Of a stretch of 64,000 nucleotides of DNA, positions 1 to 13,069 are shown piece after piece (position 1 is the first letter of the stretch; each line of letters begins with the position of its first letter). The notes below the pieces were generated by a model. It did not search any database, was not told the DNA's origin, and worked only from the letters and a program-made list of their open reading frames with translations. The translations under genes and the position numbers were made by a program. This DNA is from Moniliophthora roreri (lineage: Eukaryota; Basidiomycota; Agaricomycetes; Agaricales; Marasmiaceae): contig LATX02000133.1 in NCBI GenBank assembly GCA_001466705.2, forward strand, positions 744,001 to 808,000, read 5' to 3'.

Positions 1-1689
1 GACACAGTCAGATAGGATGGATGGAACAAGGAAATACTCAATGACTCCTATGGAAGTTGAGAGCATTTCCAAACATTGAAAGACAGGATAAGGAACTCCT
101 ATGCAGTAGCAATAGACTCAGAATCTAGATACCCATATACCGCATGGAGAGCCTAGCTTGAATTGTGCTTCTGATACTCAAGATTGTATTTATTGGTGAC
201 CTGCATATCTATATATAGTATGGGATTACTATTGTGACAGAGAATTGAACCCATATATGTTCATTTTATGATTTTTCCTGTGACCAGTATGATGTATACC
301 TATTATTATAATTTTATTGTAAATATTTGTTTCTAGCAGTATATAAGAACAGCCATTTTGTAGGTGGGAGCAAGAGGAATCTGCCCCACCACTACACAAT
401 TTGTATGTGGCTATTGTTTGTGTAGAAGAATCACATTCAATCAGATCTTCCTCCTCATGTCAGGCCCTAGGGACTCAGAGTAGACCTAGTTGAGATATAA
501 GACTATAAACCAAACTTGATAGTGACAGCAAAGCCAGATATTTGTTCTGTGCTTTAACAAATAGTCATTTTTGAGTTCAAGAGAAGACTTTGTGTTAGAA
601 AAGTTTTGGTGGCTTTCTGGAGACAGCTAGTGTTTTGCTAGTGTCAATGCAGCTTAAAGAGGGCTCAGGCTACATTTAAAGTAGAAGTTTTCCTACTCAA
701 GTGTGTTACAGATCACAAACAAGAGGGTTGTATCCAGTACAAGGGATACTGTAGTCTTTGATTACTTGAGTTATCACTCCAGAGTAGTCTTACCATTGCC
801 TCAGTGCAATTAGCTGTTGTATTTGGGCTTGATTGAGATAGTGTAAACCAGAAAACACACAATAAAAACAAAATTATTAAACAAATAAACCTTCATAGTC
901 TCTATGTTGATAAACAAATACATGCTTATTTGGAACAAGAAGATCAAATAAGAGTCTAAGTGCAGTAACTTTGATCATGCCAAACCACACTCTGCACATC
1001 ACCACATAGACAATAGGAGAGTAGGATCTGATCAACAGATCAGCTCTTTTGTGTAGCACAATCAAGTGGTATTACTGGTACAGAGGTAGATAGAAAAGGG
1101 AGCTGGAAAGGTGTATGTGTCTGATAGAAAGAGAAGCATGTGAAATATACAAGTACATTAATAAGCATCTATTGGGAAAGGCATGGAAGACAGTGGGATA
1201 TAATGTCATAGGAGCAAAATTTGTAACATCCTCTCTAGGTTGTCTTGCTATTCAATGTCTTCTTTAAGTACTTCTGTACTGCCTAACTGCTTGTTGCACT
1301 TTGTAGATTGTTATAGAAAGGTGAAATAAAATGAAAAATCCCATTGATAGCACTTTTGAGAGCTTGGTTAACTAGCCAATGCATTCATATGGTCATAGTT
1401 AGGTTCTCTACAAGTTTCAGGAATGATCCACTTTGGATCTGATACATAGATAAGTCAGAAAGTACAGCTTAGACACCTCTGTATAGTGTATCATATAGTC
1501 TTTTGTACTTTCCAATGTACTGTAGCTTTGCTAAGGCAATGACTAGCAGACTGGGCTCACTCTAGTCCTTATTACCCATCATCTTATGTCATATTAAAGT
1601 GTTCTGATTCAAAAGTAGTGTAAATTGAATAAAATTAGGTCTTTTCTAGGTTTGTCATATTACTGGGTTTTTTCCAAGTGGCAAGTACA
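1..1689. other. AT-rich gene-free DNA
   Basis: No open reading frame here shows a recognisable domain or exon pattern. The stretch is markedly AT-rich compared with the gene-bearing DNA to the right, which in fungi usually marks degenerate transposon DNA. I cannot assign it to a named element. Confidence 0.5.
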
Positions 1690-2440
1690 TCAGCAAATCG
1701 AACACCTAATGATCATGGCAGAAAATGACTGAAATAGGTGATCATGGGCAAAATACATTATTACCCATTTTGGCCTTGATAATGGCAGAAAACAGACCCC
1801 ACCTAGTGATCATGGGAGATCATGGGCAGAATGGGTGATCATTCATTTTGCCCATGATTACCCATTTCCGCCATTATCATCCATTTTGCCCATGATCGCC
1901 CATTTTCATGAGAGTCGGCCGGACAGAGAAAATGTATACTGCCACCTGGCAGAATCAAACCAGTGACACCAGCATTGCTTTGTAAGCCAATGCAGGAGCT
2001 CGGGCCGCAACATAACCACTGTGCCAAAGTGCCATATAACATTTTAGTGTACACAGTACAATATATCCCCTCAACTCCACAGCTAATTCAGGGAAAACCT
2101 GCATCCCCCCAGCCTTGGCTAGTGTTTTTATCAGTCAGAACATTAACCAATAAGTCCTCTCTACCATATAGACCCCTCTCTCTGTGTTTTAGAAGGCAGA
2201 AAAAAATTGAGTCTTATGATCATCCATTTTCTTCCATTTTCGCCCATGATCAGTGACCAAAATCATTTCCGCCCATTTTCTCCCATTTTCTTCCATGATC
2301 ATTGACCAAAATCATTTTCCCTCATTTTCTGCTATGCTCATCCATGATCATCGACCAAAATCATTTTTGTCTATTATTGTACATGATATAGACCAAAATA
2401 GATTATCATCCATGCTCATTAACTGCACGATTTGCTGATG
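1690..2440. repeat. Short interspersed GATCATGGGC motif array, partly inverted
   Basis: Many copies of a motif around GATCATGGGCAAAATGG occur here. They lie in one orientation at about 1690-1840 and in the reverse orientation (TTTTGCCCATGATC, CCATTTTCTTCCATGATC) at about 1840-2410, so the region can fold into long imperfect hairpins. Part of the reverse-oriented set is repeated at 3680-3880 because the 1,463-bp duplication includes it. Confidence 0.7.
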
Positions 2441-4964
2441 TATGCCTTTTTGGGCACAAGTACTTGCATTGCTAGTGGCAGGTGCACCTGGGTAGGCACT
2501 CATAGAGAGGTCTATCAAGTATAGATATTTGCATACAGGCTTTTGATGTGGGAAGTGTTCAGAGGTGCAAGCTACTTGAACCATGCCTTCTACTATGCCA
2601 ATTTACCTAGGAACCATAGGTGAACTGATAGCATAAGATCAGTAGCCTAGAGTTGCTAAACATATTGTACTTTAACTACAGCCATACAATTGTGTGGTAA
2701 CTTGATGGGGTACAGGTGTACATATATAGGAGGCTCACAGTTACAAAATATAACATGGGACATAGGTGAGCAAAATGTAAATTTTCTCCTACTGACCATG
2801 TTTGTAGGCTTGAATAAGATACAGAACTTTGGTTTACATTCAGAAGAGATAACAACAGGGCAAAGCAGCTAAACAAATGCAGCAGGCAATATAGATGAGA
2901 TTTACATTGTTTTTGTCTTAGCTTGACAGTATTAGCACTGAGTATTGCAAAGAAAGATGAATCTGTATCTTTATTTAATCCATCTTAAATCATCAAACAG
3001 CCTTGTGTGAAGCCACCCTACTGATTTATTGGCACCACGGACCTAGACCGCAGCATGACACTGTAAATGACAATGGAATCCATTCAATCGGGAAGCCATG
3101 CAGAACACAGGTAGCTTCTAGTTGGAGTACAAATAAAGAAATACATTCCAATCTCCACAACTTGCAATCCAACTCATACAGCAGGGAAAATTGTCGCATC
3201 AACTTCACATACTGTGCCTTTCTCTGGCAGTGTTCCATTTGCGAAGTACGCTCCAATATACTCATATAGGCAGAACGATGTCGTGATAACTGATGTGTGC
3301 TATTGAACATATCATAAGTAATTCAGTCACAGAGATGTGGATGCACATACCCCGGGAGTGTCCAATGTCAGTACAACAGATCCAGGAAAGGCTGTAGAGG
3401 TCTTCTTCGCGCTGCAAATGAGATCAACAAAGGTACCACTGATTGTATGTATATGCAAGCTCACGCAGACAGCGGGGTCACCGGATCAGCCGTATTCCCA
3501 ANCATTTTAGTGTACACAGTACAATATATCCCCTTGCCTCCACAGCTAATTCAGGGAAAACCTGCATCCCCCCGGCCTTGGCTAGTGTTTTTATCAGTCA
3601 GAACATTAACCAATAAGTCCTCTCTACCATATAGACCCCTCTCTCTGTGTTTTAGAAGGCAGAAAAAAATTGAGTCTTATGATCATCCATTTTCTTCCAT
3701 TTTCGCCCATGATCAGTGACCGAAATCATTTCCGCCCATTTTCTCCCATTTTCTTCCATGATCATTGACCAAAATCATTTTCCCTCATTTTCTGCTATGC
3801 TCATCCATGATCATCGACCAAAATCATTTTTGTCTATTATTGTACATGATATAGACCAAAATAGATTATCATCCATGCTCATTAACTGCACGATTTGCTG
3901 ATGTATGCCTTTTTGGGCACAAGTACTTGCATTGCTAGTGGCAGGTGCACCTGGGTAGGCACTCATAGAGAGGTCTATCAAGTATAGATATTTGCATACA
4001 GGCTTTTGATGTGGGAAGTGTTCAGAGGTGCAAGCTACTTGAACCATGCCTTCTACTATGCCAATTTACCTAGGAACCATAGGTGAACTGATAGCATAAG
4101 ATCAGTAGCCTAGAGTTGCTAAACATATTGTACTTTAACTACAGCCATACAATTGTGTGGTAACTTGATGGGGTACAGGTGTACATATATAGGAGGCTCA
4201 CAGTTACAAAATATAACATGGGACATAGGTGAGCAAAATGTAAATTTTCTCCTACTGACCATGTTTGTAGGCTTGAATAAGATACAGAACTTTGGTTTAC
4301 ATTCAGAAGAGATAACAACAGGGCAAAGCAGCTAAACAAATGCAGCAGGCAATATAGATGAGATTTACATTGTTTTTGTCTTAGCTTGACAGTATTAGCA
4401 CTGAGTATTGCAAAGAAAGATGAATCTGTATCTTTATTTAATCCATCTTAAATCATCAAACAGCCTTGTGTGAAGCCACCCTACTGATTTATTGGCACCA
4501 CGGACCTAGACCGCAGCATGACACTGTAAATGACAATGGAATCCATTCAATCGGGAAGCCATGCAGAACACAGGTAGCTTCTAGTTGGAGTACAAATAAA
4601 GAAATACATTCCAATCTCCACAACTTGCAATCCAACTCATACAGCAGGGAAAATTGTCGCATCAACTTCACATACTGTGCCTTTCTCTGGCAGTGTTCCA
4701 TTTGCGAAGTACGCTCCAATATACTCATATAGGCAGAACGATGTCGTGATAACTGATGTGTGCTATTGAACATATCATAAGTAATTCAGTCACAGAGATG
4801 TGGATGCACATACCCCGGGAGTGTCCAATGTCAGTACAACAGATCCAGGAAAGGCTGTAGAGGTCTTCTTCGCGCTGCAAATGAGATCAACAAAGGTACC
4901 ACTGATTGTATGTATATGCAAGCTCACGCAGACAGCGGGGTCACCGGATCAGCCGTATTCCCAA
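2040..4964. repeat. 1,463-bp near-identical tandem duplication with N at the junction
   Basis: Positions 2040-3501 recur at 3503-4964 with a constant offset of 1,463 bp and only a few base differences (near 2067-2072, 2111 and 2263 against their partners). The single ambiguous base at 3502 sits exactly at the junction. The repeat carries AT-rich DNA and the last exons of the S33 peptidase gene. An N at the boundary of two almost identical units suggests either a recent tandem duplication or two overlapping contigs (or haplotypes) joined head to tail during assembly. Confidence 0.9.
3174..3501 (-). pseudogene. Duplicated 3' end of the S33 peptidase gene
   Basis: This is the left-hand copy of the last exons of the peptidase at 4637-6821, including the stop codon equivalent and the exon encoding the final His region. 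It lacks everything upstream of the NTADPVTPL region because the duplication breakpoint (the N at 3502) cuts it there. It has no start and cannot encode a working enzyme. If the duplication is an assembly artefact, this copy does not exist in the genome. Confidence 0.8.
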
Positions 4965-6821
4965 TCAACAGTATCGGAAAACTCGTATTTGCACCCACTG
5001 GACCCAAGAATCGTCCTTCACGGTGAACCTTCCATCCCCTACAACATGGAATGTTTGATTACTCCAACAGTTTCCTGTCAAGAGGGGAATAAAAAATAAA
5101 GACGCACGAGCACATGATCCTCTGTGCAAGAGCCGCATCTGCAAGTGTTGAAATATCCTTCGTCTCTTCCCAATATTTTTTCAAATCCTCCACATTGTCA
5201 GTCACCTCCTCACCGTCGCCACACGTCACAGCGTGGTTTGCCTCCCAATCATTCGAGTACTCCGCAGCTCCGCATGCGGAGGGTTCACTGCCTTCGACCT
5301 GCAAACCATAGATGGTTGTTCCATTGCCGTTCTCCAGATCTGCTAGTCCTTGTGCGAGGGGAGCAAATGATGTGTATGGATTGTACAGAGCGACCCGTAC
5401 AGCACGCTTCAGAGTAGGATAGTCTACGAGACCATAGTATGGTGAAGAAGATGAGTATACACCGACGGGAGAGTCCTTTATCGTGATGTACAAGGCGTTT
5501 AATCTGTCTTCAATCGCAGCGGGTGACGATGAGTAATATGCACAGATATCAGGGCCGGCTGCAAAACAAGAGTCAAAGAAGGCTTGGAGGGTCTTGTCGC
5601 TATCAACAACTTCGTTGCGCCCATCACCTGACGTGTTCAAGGAAATCAGTTGTGATAGTGGGAGGCGTGAATGAAAGAATCAAAATCATACCGGCATAGT
5701 AACCCTCCATGTCAAGTACGCCATCAAGTATCATGCGCTCAACACGGTCCTGGATGATTTCAATAAGGCTCACACCTCCGTAGATAGGAAGACATCCTGC
5801 ATACCGGGTATATTGTCGCAAATGTCGAACCAAGCACCGTTCCATATCTACGAAGTTATCATCAATCAGCATTAGAACTCGCCCCTTTCTGCTTCTAGTG
5901 CACAGTAAATACTCACGAAATACCGTAATACAGCAGTTTCTCCTGCCCCGCCGCCTCCACCATGCTCAGCATATCCCTCGCAATCATATCCGAGCCAGCA
6001 AATGGCAGTATCCCATTGACATCACGGTCGCGTGCCAGCATGCCGAGCGTCCGAGCATTTGCCCATAGACTGGGAATCATGTCAGGCGTTGCAGCAGGTG
6101 ACTCCTTCCGCGGATCGCCCAGCCATACGTTACGCTCCGCTTCGTTGAGGAAGAACTCGTACCGCGGCGTTGAGTGGCCCGTGCCTATTAATGTAACATT
6201 AGTGGACTAGTAAAATCTCATAGCTTGAAAAATGTATGCGTCCAAGCCCATAGAGAAAGGCAAAAGACATTTCAAGTTGCCAAAAAATAATGACATGAAA
6301 TGAGAAAACACACCACGCACCCCGTACATCAAACGATACAACATCAAACTGCGGTCCAAACACCGCGCTCAGTATGGAACCAGCGGACACGACAATGTCC
6401 ACACCACTGATGCCAGGCCCACCGGGGTTGTAAAGGATCATCTCAGGTGATTCCAAGCTGGAAGCGCTTGCGGGATACTTGGTCATTGCGATTGAGAGCG
6501 TTCCCGAGGAAGCATCGGAGTAGTCGATAGGGACCTACATCCACAACGGTAAATGAATGGGAGACGGATGAGAGAGCCGGGAGTACCTGGAACAAAGCAC
6601 ACTGGAGCACGTCGTCGTAGCACGCTACCCACGTGAGGTTTGGCGAAGGTTGAATCTGCAATGTTGAGGTTAATATCGTTTGATTTGAGAACATGATTGG
6701 AGAAAAGGATTAGCTATCAATTGGAGCTGCGATGCACACTCACACTTCCCCAATCAAAAGTGGGACTCTGTCCATGAACTAGAGAGGCAACAACAAGCAG
6801 AAGGAACGAAGGAGAAAACAT
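4637..6821 (-). CDS. Secreted TAP-like alpha/beta-hydrolase (MEROPS S33-type peptidase)
   Basis: Ten exons can be joined in frame (6821-6744, 6655-6587, 6534-6321, 6184-5917, 5847-5805, 5749-5692, 5627-5108, 5038-4928, 4874-4814, 4762-4637), giving 515 residues. The N-terminus is a clear signal peptide (MFSPSFLLLVVASLVHG), so the product is probably secreted. Family hallmarks in order are the oxyanion motif NPGGPGISG, the nucleophile elbow YGISYGTVLG split by an intron at the Ser, DRVERMILDGV after it, GNTADPVTPL carrying the acid residue, and a final GH for the catalytic His. Tripeptidyl/prolyl aminopeptidases of this family remove short N-terminal peptides. The last exons are copied by the adjacent tandem duplication. 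It lies about 6 kb from the precursor-peptide cluster, so a role in peptide maturation is possible but unproven. Confidence 0.9.
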
Positions 6822-9210
6822 AGTGCGGGGATTGTGATAATCAAACAATTGTCTCCCTTCTTATACCCGAAAGCTCTCAAATTTAACGGCATCAAATTCA
6901 TGTCTGTGCGCCAATTCGCCCCATCAAAAAGGACACCTGAACTATAGCAAATCAGCCAAGAACGCACCTGTGCCGCTCCTCTGTACAACCAAAGAGCATC
7001 GTTGCATATGTCTTGATTTGCACAGGGATAAATCCCATCTTTTCTTGCAAAACTGATCAACACAGAGCTGACAATACAACACCTCCAGCTCAGCAGCGTA
7101 ATCATATGCTCCCTAAAGCCCAGCTACTTCGGCCTTGCATTGCATTCTTCGCAACTGTCGCATGTCAACCGATACATCGTCCTTGACACTGCAGCTGGCC
7201 ATCGACTAACTTTCGTGGACAGTCCCTGTAATGGCTGGATAAAAGTTACTTTGTTGTCTAATGGTAGACCATGGATTCAATCCACAGACCTGGAGCAGAC
7301 CTGGAACTCACTATGGAAACTCAATAGTGACACCTCCATGGTCAGTTTGACAGTTCCACAACATTCGTTACGAAACAGACAATGAGCTGTGACGTATTCA
7401 CTCTTCCTGACTGCGCGTATGAAAAACCATACAATGACATTGAACCTTAGACTTGCACCAAAAAATATAATGACTATCCATCCAGGAAGTTCTCGAGCTA
7501 AGAGGCTCCGAAGGCTGGAATGCGTGCGGGGTGTCCAGAACGTATCGTTTGCCCTTTCCATTGCGCAGGTTGACCGGAGCATCGGCAGTGGCTAAGCATG
7601 ATCCATGATCCATGATGGTCATCGTCGTTCCGAGGAAGATGATTACCTTACGTACGCATTGCACCCTTGCCTTAGTACCTCCACGATCTCTTCAACATTT
7701 AACCTGGCTTCTATATTAGTCTGGCCATCTCTAAGGAATCTCGATGTCAGCTCGATGGAATTACCGACGTAGGGAGCTGAAGGTGCGTTAACTAGCCGTG
7801 ATCGATTTCAAGTCTGATACTCTTCACAGCTGCGTGATCTATGACGCTTTTGTACCGAGCGTGAATCCAGCCGGGCTTTCATAACCCGAAAAGAATTTCT
7901 TCATATGCCATCCAGCTGAAGGAAGGAGGGCTGCCAGGATAAGATACACGAAACAAAACTCGGGAAATCTGCACGCCCGACTTGTACAAGATTGGACAGA
8001 GGGGTGGATTCGTTTCTCAGTTGGTGCGTGTCATTTTCACTGCTGCTGACAGTAATATCGTCTGACCTTTTCCAATTAGACAGGTCGTGATTTCTTTCGC
8101 GGCCAGAACCTCGTGCGATCCGGGGTCTGGTGTTATGGACGTGAAGACGAAGAGAACATACTCATGCTTTTTACGGCTGCTGGTTCTCCTATCATTCTCG
8201 TACTCTACTCATTACCACGTTAACCAAAAGGCTGGGAACCCATCTTGCTCTTCAATTAACCTGCACGCAATTACGAAAGAGACTAGTCGTACCGTTCGTA
8301 CATGGCCTCCCTCTCCCTTGACACCGTCTGACAAGTTCTCCAAATCGAACAGGTCGTTACGTTCGCGGTCAAGATCTCGTACAAATTAAACTCGTCGAAT
8401 CATCTACCTGGCGTGAGGACCTGGTGTGAAAAGGATGCAGTATTCGAGGAGAGGAGATCCCATCTCCTGAATTCCTTGTGCCTCGTCGGGCTAGGCGTGC
8501 GGAAGGATGGTTGAGGCACGCGAACTCCAGACCTCCGCCTCCCGCACCCTCATCCCGAAGAGGATACAAGAAATTCCTTAGGAGGTCGGCTAACTCATCT
8601 CCGGCGTTCAGGGTGTTTGTGTCTGATTTTGTAAACACGATACACACTTGTATTCTCAACGTCTTTCACATCTGACATACAGTCGTATATTGGTAGAGGT
8701 CGATGGGAAAATGACGTACTTTCATAGTCCGAGAACACGCGAGAAAAATTTTTTCCGTCATCCATCATGATTTCCCTTGGGAATTAGGAGACAATTCGTG
8801 CTCTGCTTCTCGCTTTCTTACTCGACTGGAACCTATATCTCGGAATACTTTCTGGCATTTCTGAGTTTGGCAACTCAAACACCGGTGGCATGTCGACAGC
8901 AGACGTAAAACGTTAACAAAAATGTCCGCCGTCAAAGTTCGTCAACGATGAGCTAAACATGGGAATCAAGCTTCGCCCACCCGTGACTTGGCGAAGTTCA
9001 AGTTCATTCTCATCCGTACCGGCTTGTCTCCACACCACCACCATCGTGTTGCAGGAGCTGGTTAGAGCAGTTATTTTTCTTGAGCCGACGAGAGAAAACG
9101 AAGAGGGTGAGCAGTCTTACTATAGCTTGTAATCAACCTTATACTTTTTCGCATTGCTGATCACCGTAACTCTCGTCTACAGATCGAATCGCATTCCGCA
9201 TAAGCCAAGC
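6822..9210. other. Long intergenic region
   Basis: About 2.4 kb without a supportable gene between two divergently transcribed genes. Two similar stretches with a GTTCGCGGTCAAGATCTCG-like core, near 8080-8115 and 8350-8385, look like an eroded direct repeat. The segment just before 9211 is the presumed promoter and 5' UTR of the Ser/Pro-rich gene. Short reading frames on both strands show no conserved motif. Confidence 0.5.
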
Positions 9211-12200
9211 ATGGCCCCGACCGCAAGCAGCAAACCATCGAAACTCATTATACCTTCACCCTTCGCTTCAAAGGACGCGTCAGGTCCTTTAAAATCCCCG
9301 TGTTCACCTACAAAAGGACCATATCTTCATCCCGGCCCTGCAGCATCTTTCTGCAGCTCAGAGTCCGACTCTGACATGCTCAGTTTAGCATCTGCGCCCA
9401 GCCATCCACCATCACCCAGCCCTTTGAGGCCTGGTGCAAGCTCAGATTCTGTCTTCTTCCACCAAAGTTGGTTTTCAAATACTCTTGTTGACTGCAAGTA
9501 CTGATGTTTTATTCGGGATTCTCTAGACCACCTCGTGCGCGATGTTAACGCTAACGACAGAACCAGTACAAGGCCCGTGCCACAACCACTAGCAGACACG
9601 TGTGATGCGATTGATTTACCAAACCCATACCCATTACCCAATCCATATTCCCAAACACGTAGTGCTTCTGGTAGCACTTCTACGTCTGGTTCGTCGTATA
9701 TGACTTCCGAGTCGTCTTCGACCCCAAATACCCTCTTGATGCCACCCCAGGGTTCAACATCACCTTCGCCCTATGGTCGGTCACGGTCTCCGTTGAGATC
9801 CTCTTCACCCTTGTCGTCTTCACCCTCACCAGCGCCTCATGGTCGAGCTCGTGGACACCAGCGATTACTTTCTCCTCAGTCCTCTCTGTATTTCAACCAG
9901 ACCAGACAGAGCCGACATGACGAGAGCATTGTCAGGCCATTTTCGCCGGTATCTCCTGTGTCACCATCACTATCCACCTTCCCATATGAGGATGCCCGTC
10001 TTCTTCGAGATGAATTCGATCCATACCAGGATTACGTCGAATCGCCTATATCCGAATGTCCGTTACCTCTTCACGAAGCAGACGGAGATACACCGAAGGC
10101 AAAAGGTCATATTACGGCAAGATTAGTCTCTCAGAATCCGAGAAGGGCAGAAACATCACCATTTCCCATTCCGAGCTCGCCACCTCCATTTGCATCGAAT
10201 GCATCTATCTCTTCCTCATCTCACATTCATTCTATCACAGCAACGCCTCCCCCTCGTTCTCGATCACCGCTTCCCAATCCACCCCGAAACCTCAATGTTC
10301 CAGCAGCACTCAAACCTTCGAATGAGTCATCCAACCCGTATCGGCCTGGCCATCAAAGGTTCTCATCTTCATCCACATCTTTGATATCCGTTGGAGCTCA
10401 GAGGCCTTTGTCAATGTCCATTACCGATTTGACGTTTGGCCACGAGAGCGGAAATGAAACGTCAGGACAAGCTCAGCCTAGTCCCCACCACGGGCTTGGA
10501 GGCAGCCCAGGTCGTCATTTGAGAAGTCAAAGCTACGATGTCGGCATGGCATTGAATGATGCCGCCCATTCGCCTGCCCATTTACCTCGTCCACGAGCTA
10601 GTTTTGATTTTGATCACAGTCCCCCTCGACAAAGTCCGCCTCGTAGGTTTGGTCATACCCGAAGCCACAGCTATGATCCAGGCATGTTACCTATACCACT
10701 CCCACCGAATTCGAGAGATACCAGACGTTGGCCTCGAGAGGAAATGGCGCAGAAAGAAACCGACGAAGATGACACGATCTTTACGGGCTTTGGAGGTGTC
10801 GGTCGTCCGACGCCATCACCGTCACCTTCTCCATCCCCATCCACACCTGCACGTCGACCGCTACCTATTCCTAAACCATCATGGAGTACCACTGATATAC
10901 CATCGAGACCGTCGTCTGCTATGGGCTACGCATCTTCATTCATGGGTAGGAGTGGAGATCTCCATTTACGAAGCCAGAGCACCGGTGGGACTGGGACTGG
11001 GAATGGTCTTGTTGGGCTGGGTTTGGATGAATCCAGTTTCGGATCAGCACCGAACCTGTATGGGAACGACGATACTCCTAAACGGACATCCAGTACGAGT
11101 CCAAGGACGCGAAAAAAGTTGGTCAAGTCGCCTCCATCGTCGCCGTTAGCCAGTCCAGGCAGAGAAGGAGGTGTATCCCCCGAGTTGAGGGCGAAAGCCG
11201 TCAACTATGTGAAGCTGTATCGAAAGGCAGATGCCAGCGTCTCCACCCCAGACGAAGAGAAAGCAGGTCGAAAAGGCTTCAGGTTCCCGAGTCCAAAGAA
11301 GAAGAAAGGTATCGTCAATGGTGATGGTGTGTTTGTTTCAGGCGTGCAACACAAGTTGCCAACACTCGAGTCGGAACGACCGAAATCGCCGGTTAAGAAA
11401 TTGGCTGGTATATTTGGGACATCGTCACCGGAGAAGGAGAAGACCAAGTTTACCAATGTTGTCTTGGATGATGAATCGCCAACCAAAGCGCTGCCTCCGA
11501 AAGGTTCTTTACCATGGGTGACGAAGGAAGCGTCATCCTCGGCTTCTAGTTTGAAGTTGTCGTTACCGTCTCCGACCAAGCAGCAGCCGGCGCCTAAGCC
11601 AATGACGGTGAAAGAGACATTCGTTATTGATCCGTCGCTTCCTAGCACCGGTTTGCGTGAGAGGGACAGAGAGAACTTGCGTTTTGAAGTCGAGGGCGGC
11701 AACATGGACGTTGACGTATGGCTGCTAGGAACTGGGGTGTTGGAGGAACGATTAGTGTTGGATCGGACCAGGGTGCATCTGGGTCTAGTTTCACCAAGTG
11801 GAAACGATAGCGAGAGGAAGCTTATCACCAGAATCGTGCGTATCCCATCTGAACGACTTCCTCATTGCTGATAACCGTTTGCATATAGCGCGCACCTGGC
11901 AAACACAGACCATCATTCCGTCTCACGCTTAATACTATAATGAGTAGCAGCGGCTACGGCTCAAACTCGGTTCTTTCGCCTTCGCATACCGGAACGAGCT
12001 TTGGATCCAGTAGCGCTGCTAGCTCCTCGAAGAGTTCTGACGCCTCAACTCATGCTTCTCCTCTCGTCTCCAACGCACCCTCATACATTCATCTTTCATT
12101 GCCAAAATCGTTCCAGGGTCATATCGTCGTCCGCAGCCTGAAGGCTAACGTCACAATGTCGAAGGATGTGCACGCCCAAGAGATTACGTCGGACCGTACT

Positions 12201-12362
12201 GGCGAGAGATCTTTCTTCATTGGTGAGGGTGGGTCGTTGAGGGACCCGGATGAGGTGAATGTTACACTGGACGAAGGGAATGTCTGGCTGCAGTATATTG
12301 ATGAGAGCCAAGTTGATGGGCCGAATAAGGACGGAAAGAAAAAGGCGTGGTGGAAATGGTGA
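9211..12362 (+). CDS. Long Ser/Pro-rich protein with C-terminal DUF7330-like domain
   Basis: The gene starts at the ATG at 9211 (MAPTASSKPSK). Two introns are needed. The first removes a TGA at 9502; its acceptor is the CTAG at 9523-9526, but the donor could be at 9434 or 9467. The second (11836-11888) joins in frame a segment ending KLITRI to one starting RAPGKHRPSF. About 700 residues are low-complexity Ser/Pro/Arg, including repeated LRSQSYD/TRSHSYDPG-like motifs, a form common in regulated cytoplasmic scaffolds. The C-terminal 200 residues are folded-looking: LRFEVEGGNMDVDVWLLG, then SYIHLSLPKSFQGHIVVRS and a WLQYID strand. This resembles the basidiomycete domain called DUF7330, whose function is unknown. 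The family name is from memory. Confidence 0.75.
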
Positions 12363-13069
12363 AAAATAGAAAAGCGTTGGAAACCGACAAGATCTATTTT
12401 GGACATTTGTTATCTTGGAATATACCACTTTTTCTAGACTTGTGCCTATGCCAAGGTGTAGTTGTATTTATGTCTCAGGTCGTTGTCCTATTTAATCAAT
12501 TCCCTTCACTGCATCGCATTAGCTGATTTTTCCTGACCCAGGCTTTGCCACTCCTTTTCTGGAGATCGTTCTTTTTCTTCATCATGCATCATGTTCTTGC
12601 ATCTAATCAAGGCACCTTGACGACCATTTCTGCAGCCTGGATTCTTAACAGCTCTCTCCCGATCTTGGACTCTAAGAAAGTCCGATGCGACCATGCCAGG
12701 AATGTTGGTGTAATTGACTGCCGAAAGTACTTAATCTCAGACCTCCCTAAGCAAGACCTGACGACAATTTTCGGTATCCTGACTACTCTGCAGGACAGGA
12801 TCGCAAGGATGTCCTAGTTTGCACCCTCACCCTGCGAATGTGATGCATTCTATGTGTTCAAGCTCTCAGGCCTCTTGTCCTAACTGGTGGCTCACTTCGG
12901 TTGAGATTTATTACATATGTTACACGCGAATGAACATTTCAATCAGGACTAGCCTCCGGATTTCCCACCACGAACAGAAGAAAAACAGAAAGCTAAACGG
13001 TTCTTTGAGCGGTGTCGAAAAAGCAATGTCCAAACGAAGCTTACCATCTTGGGTGCGCCCTTTAGACCC
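12363..13069. other. Intergenic, no gene seen
   Basis: The 3' flank of the Ser/Pro-rich gene and of the precursor gene, which converge here. The short reading frames show no conserved motif or plausible splicing. Confidence 0.5.

Noticed and set aside
1..1689. LTR retrotransposon at the left edge
   Set aside because: No terminal repeat pair, primer-binding site, or gag/pol motif could be found within the window.
9327..9677. Minus-strand frames overlapping the Ser/Pro-rich gene
   Set aside because: They are antisense shadows of biased Ser/Pro codons; the plus-strand frame continues to a recognisable domain.
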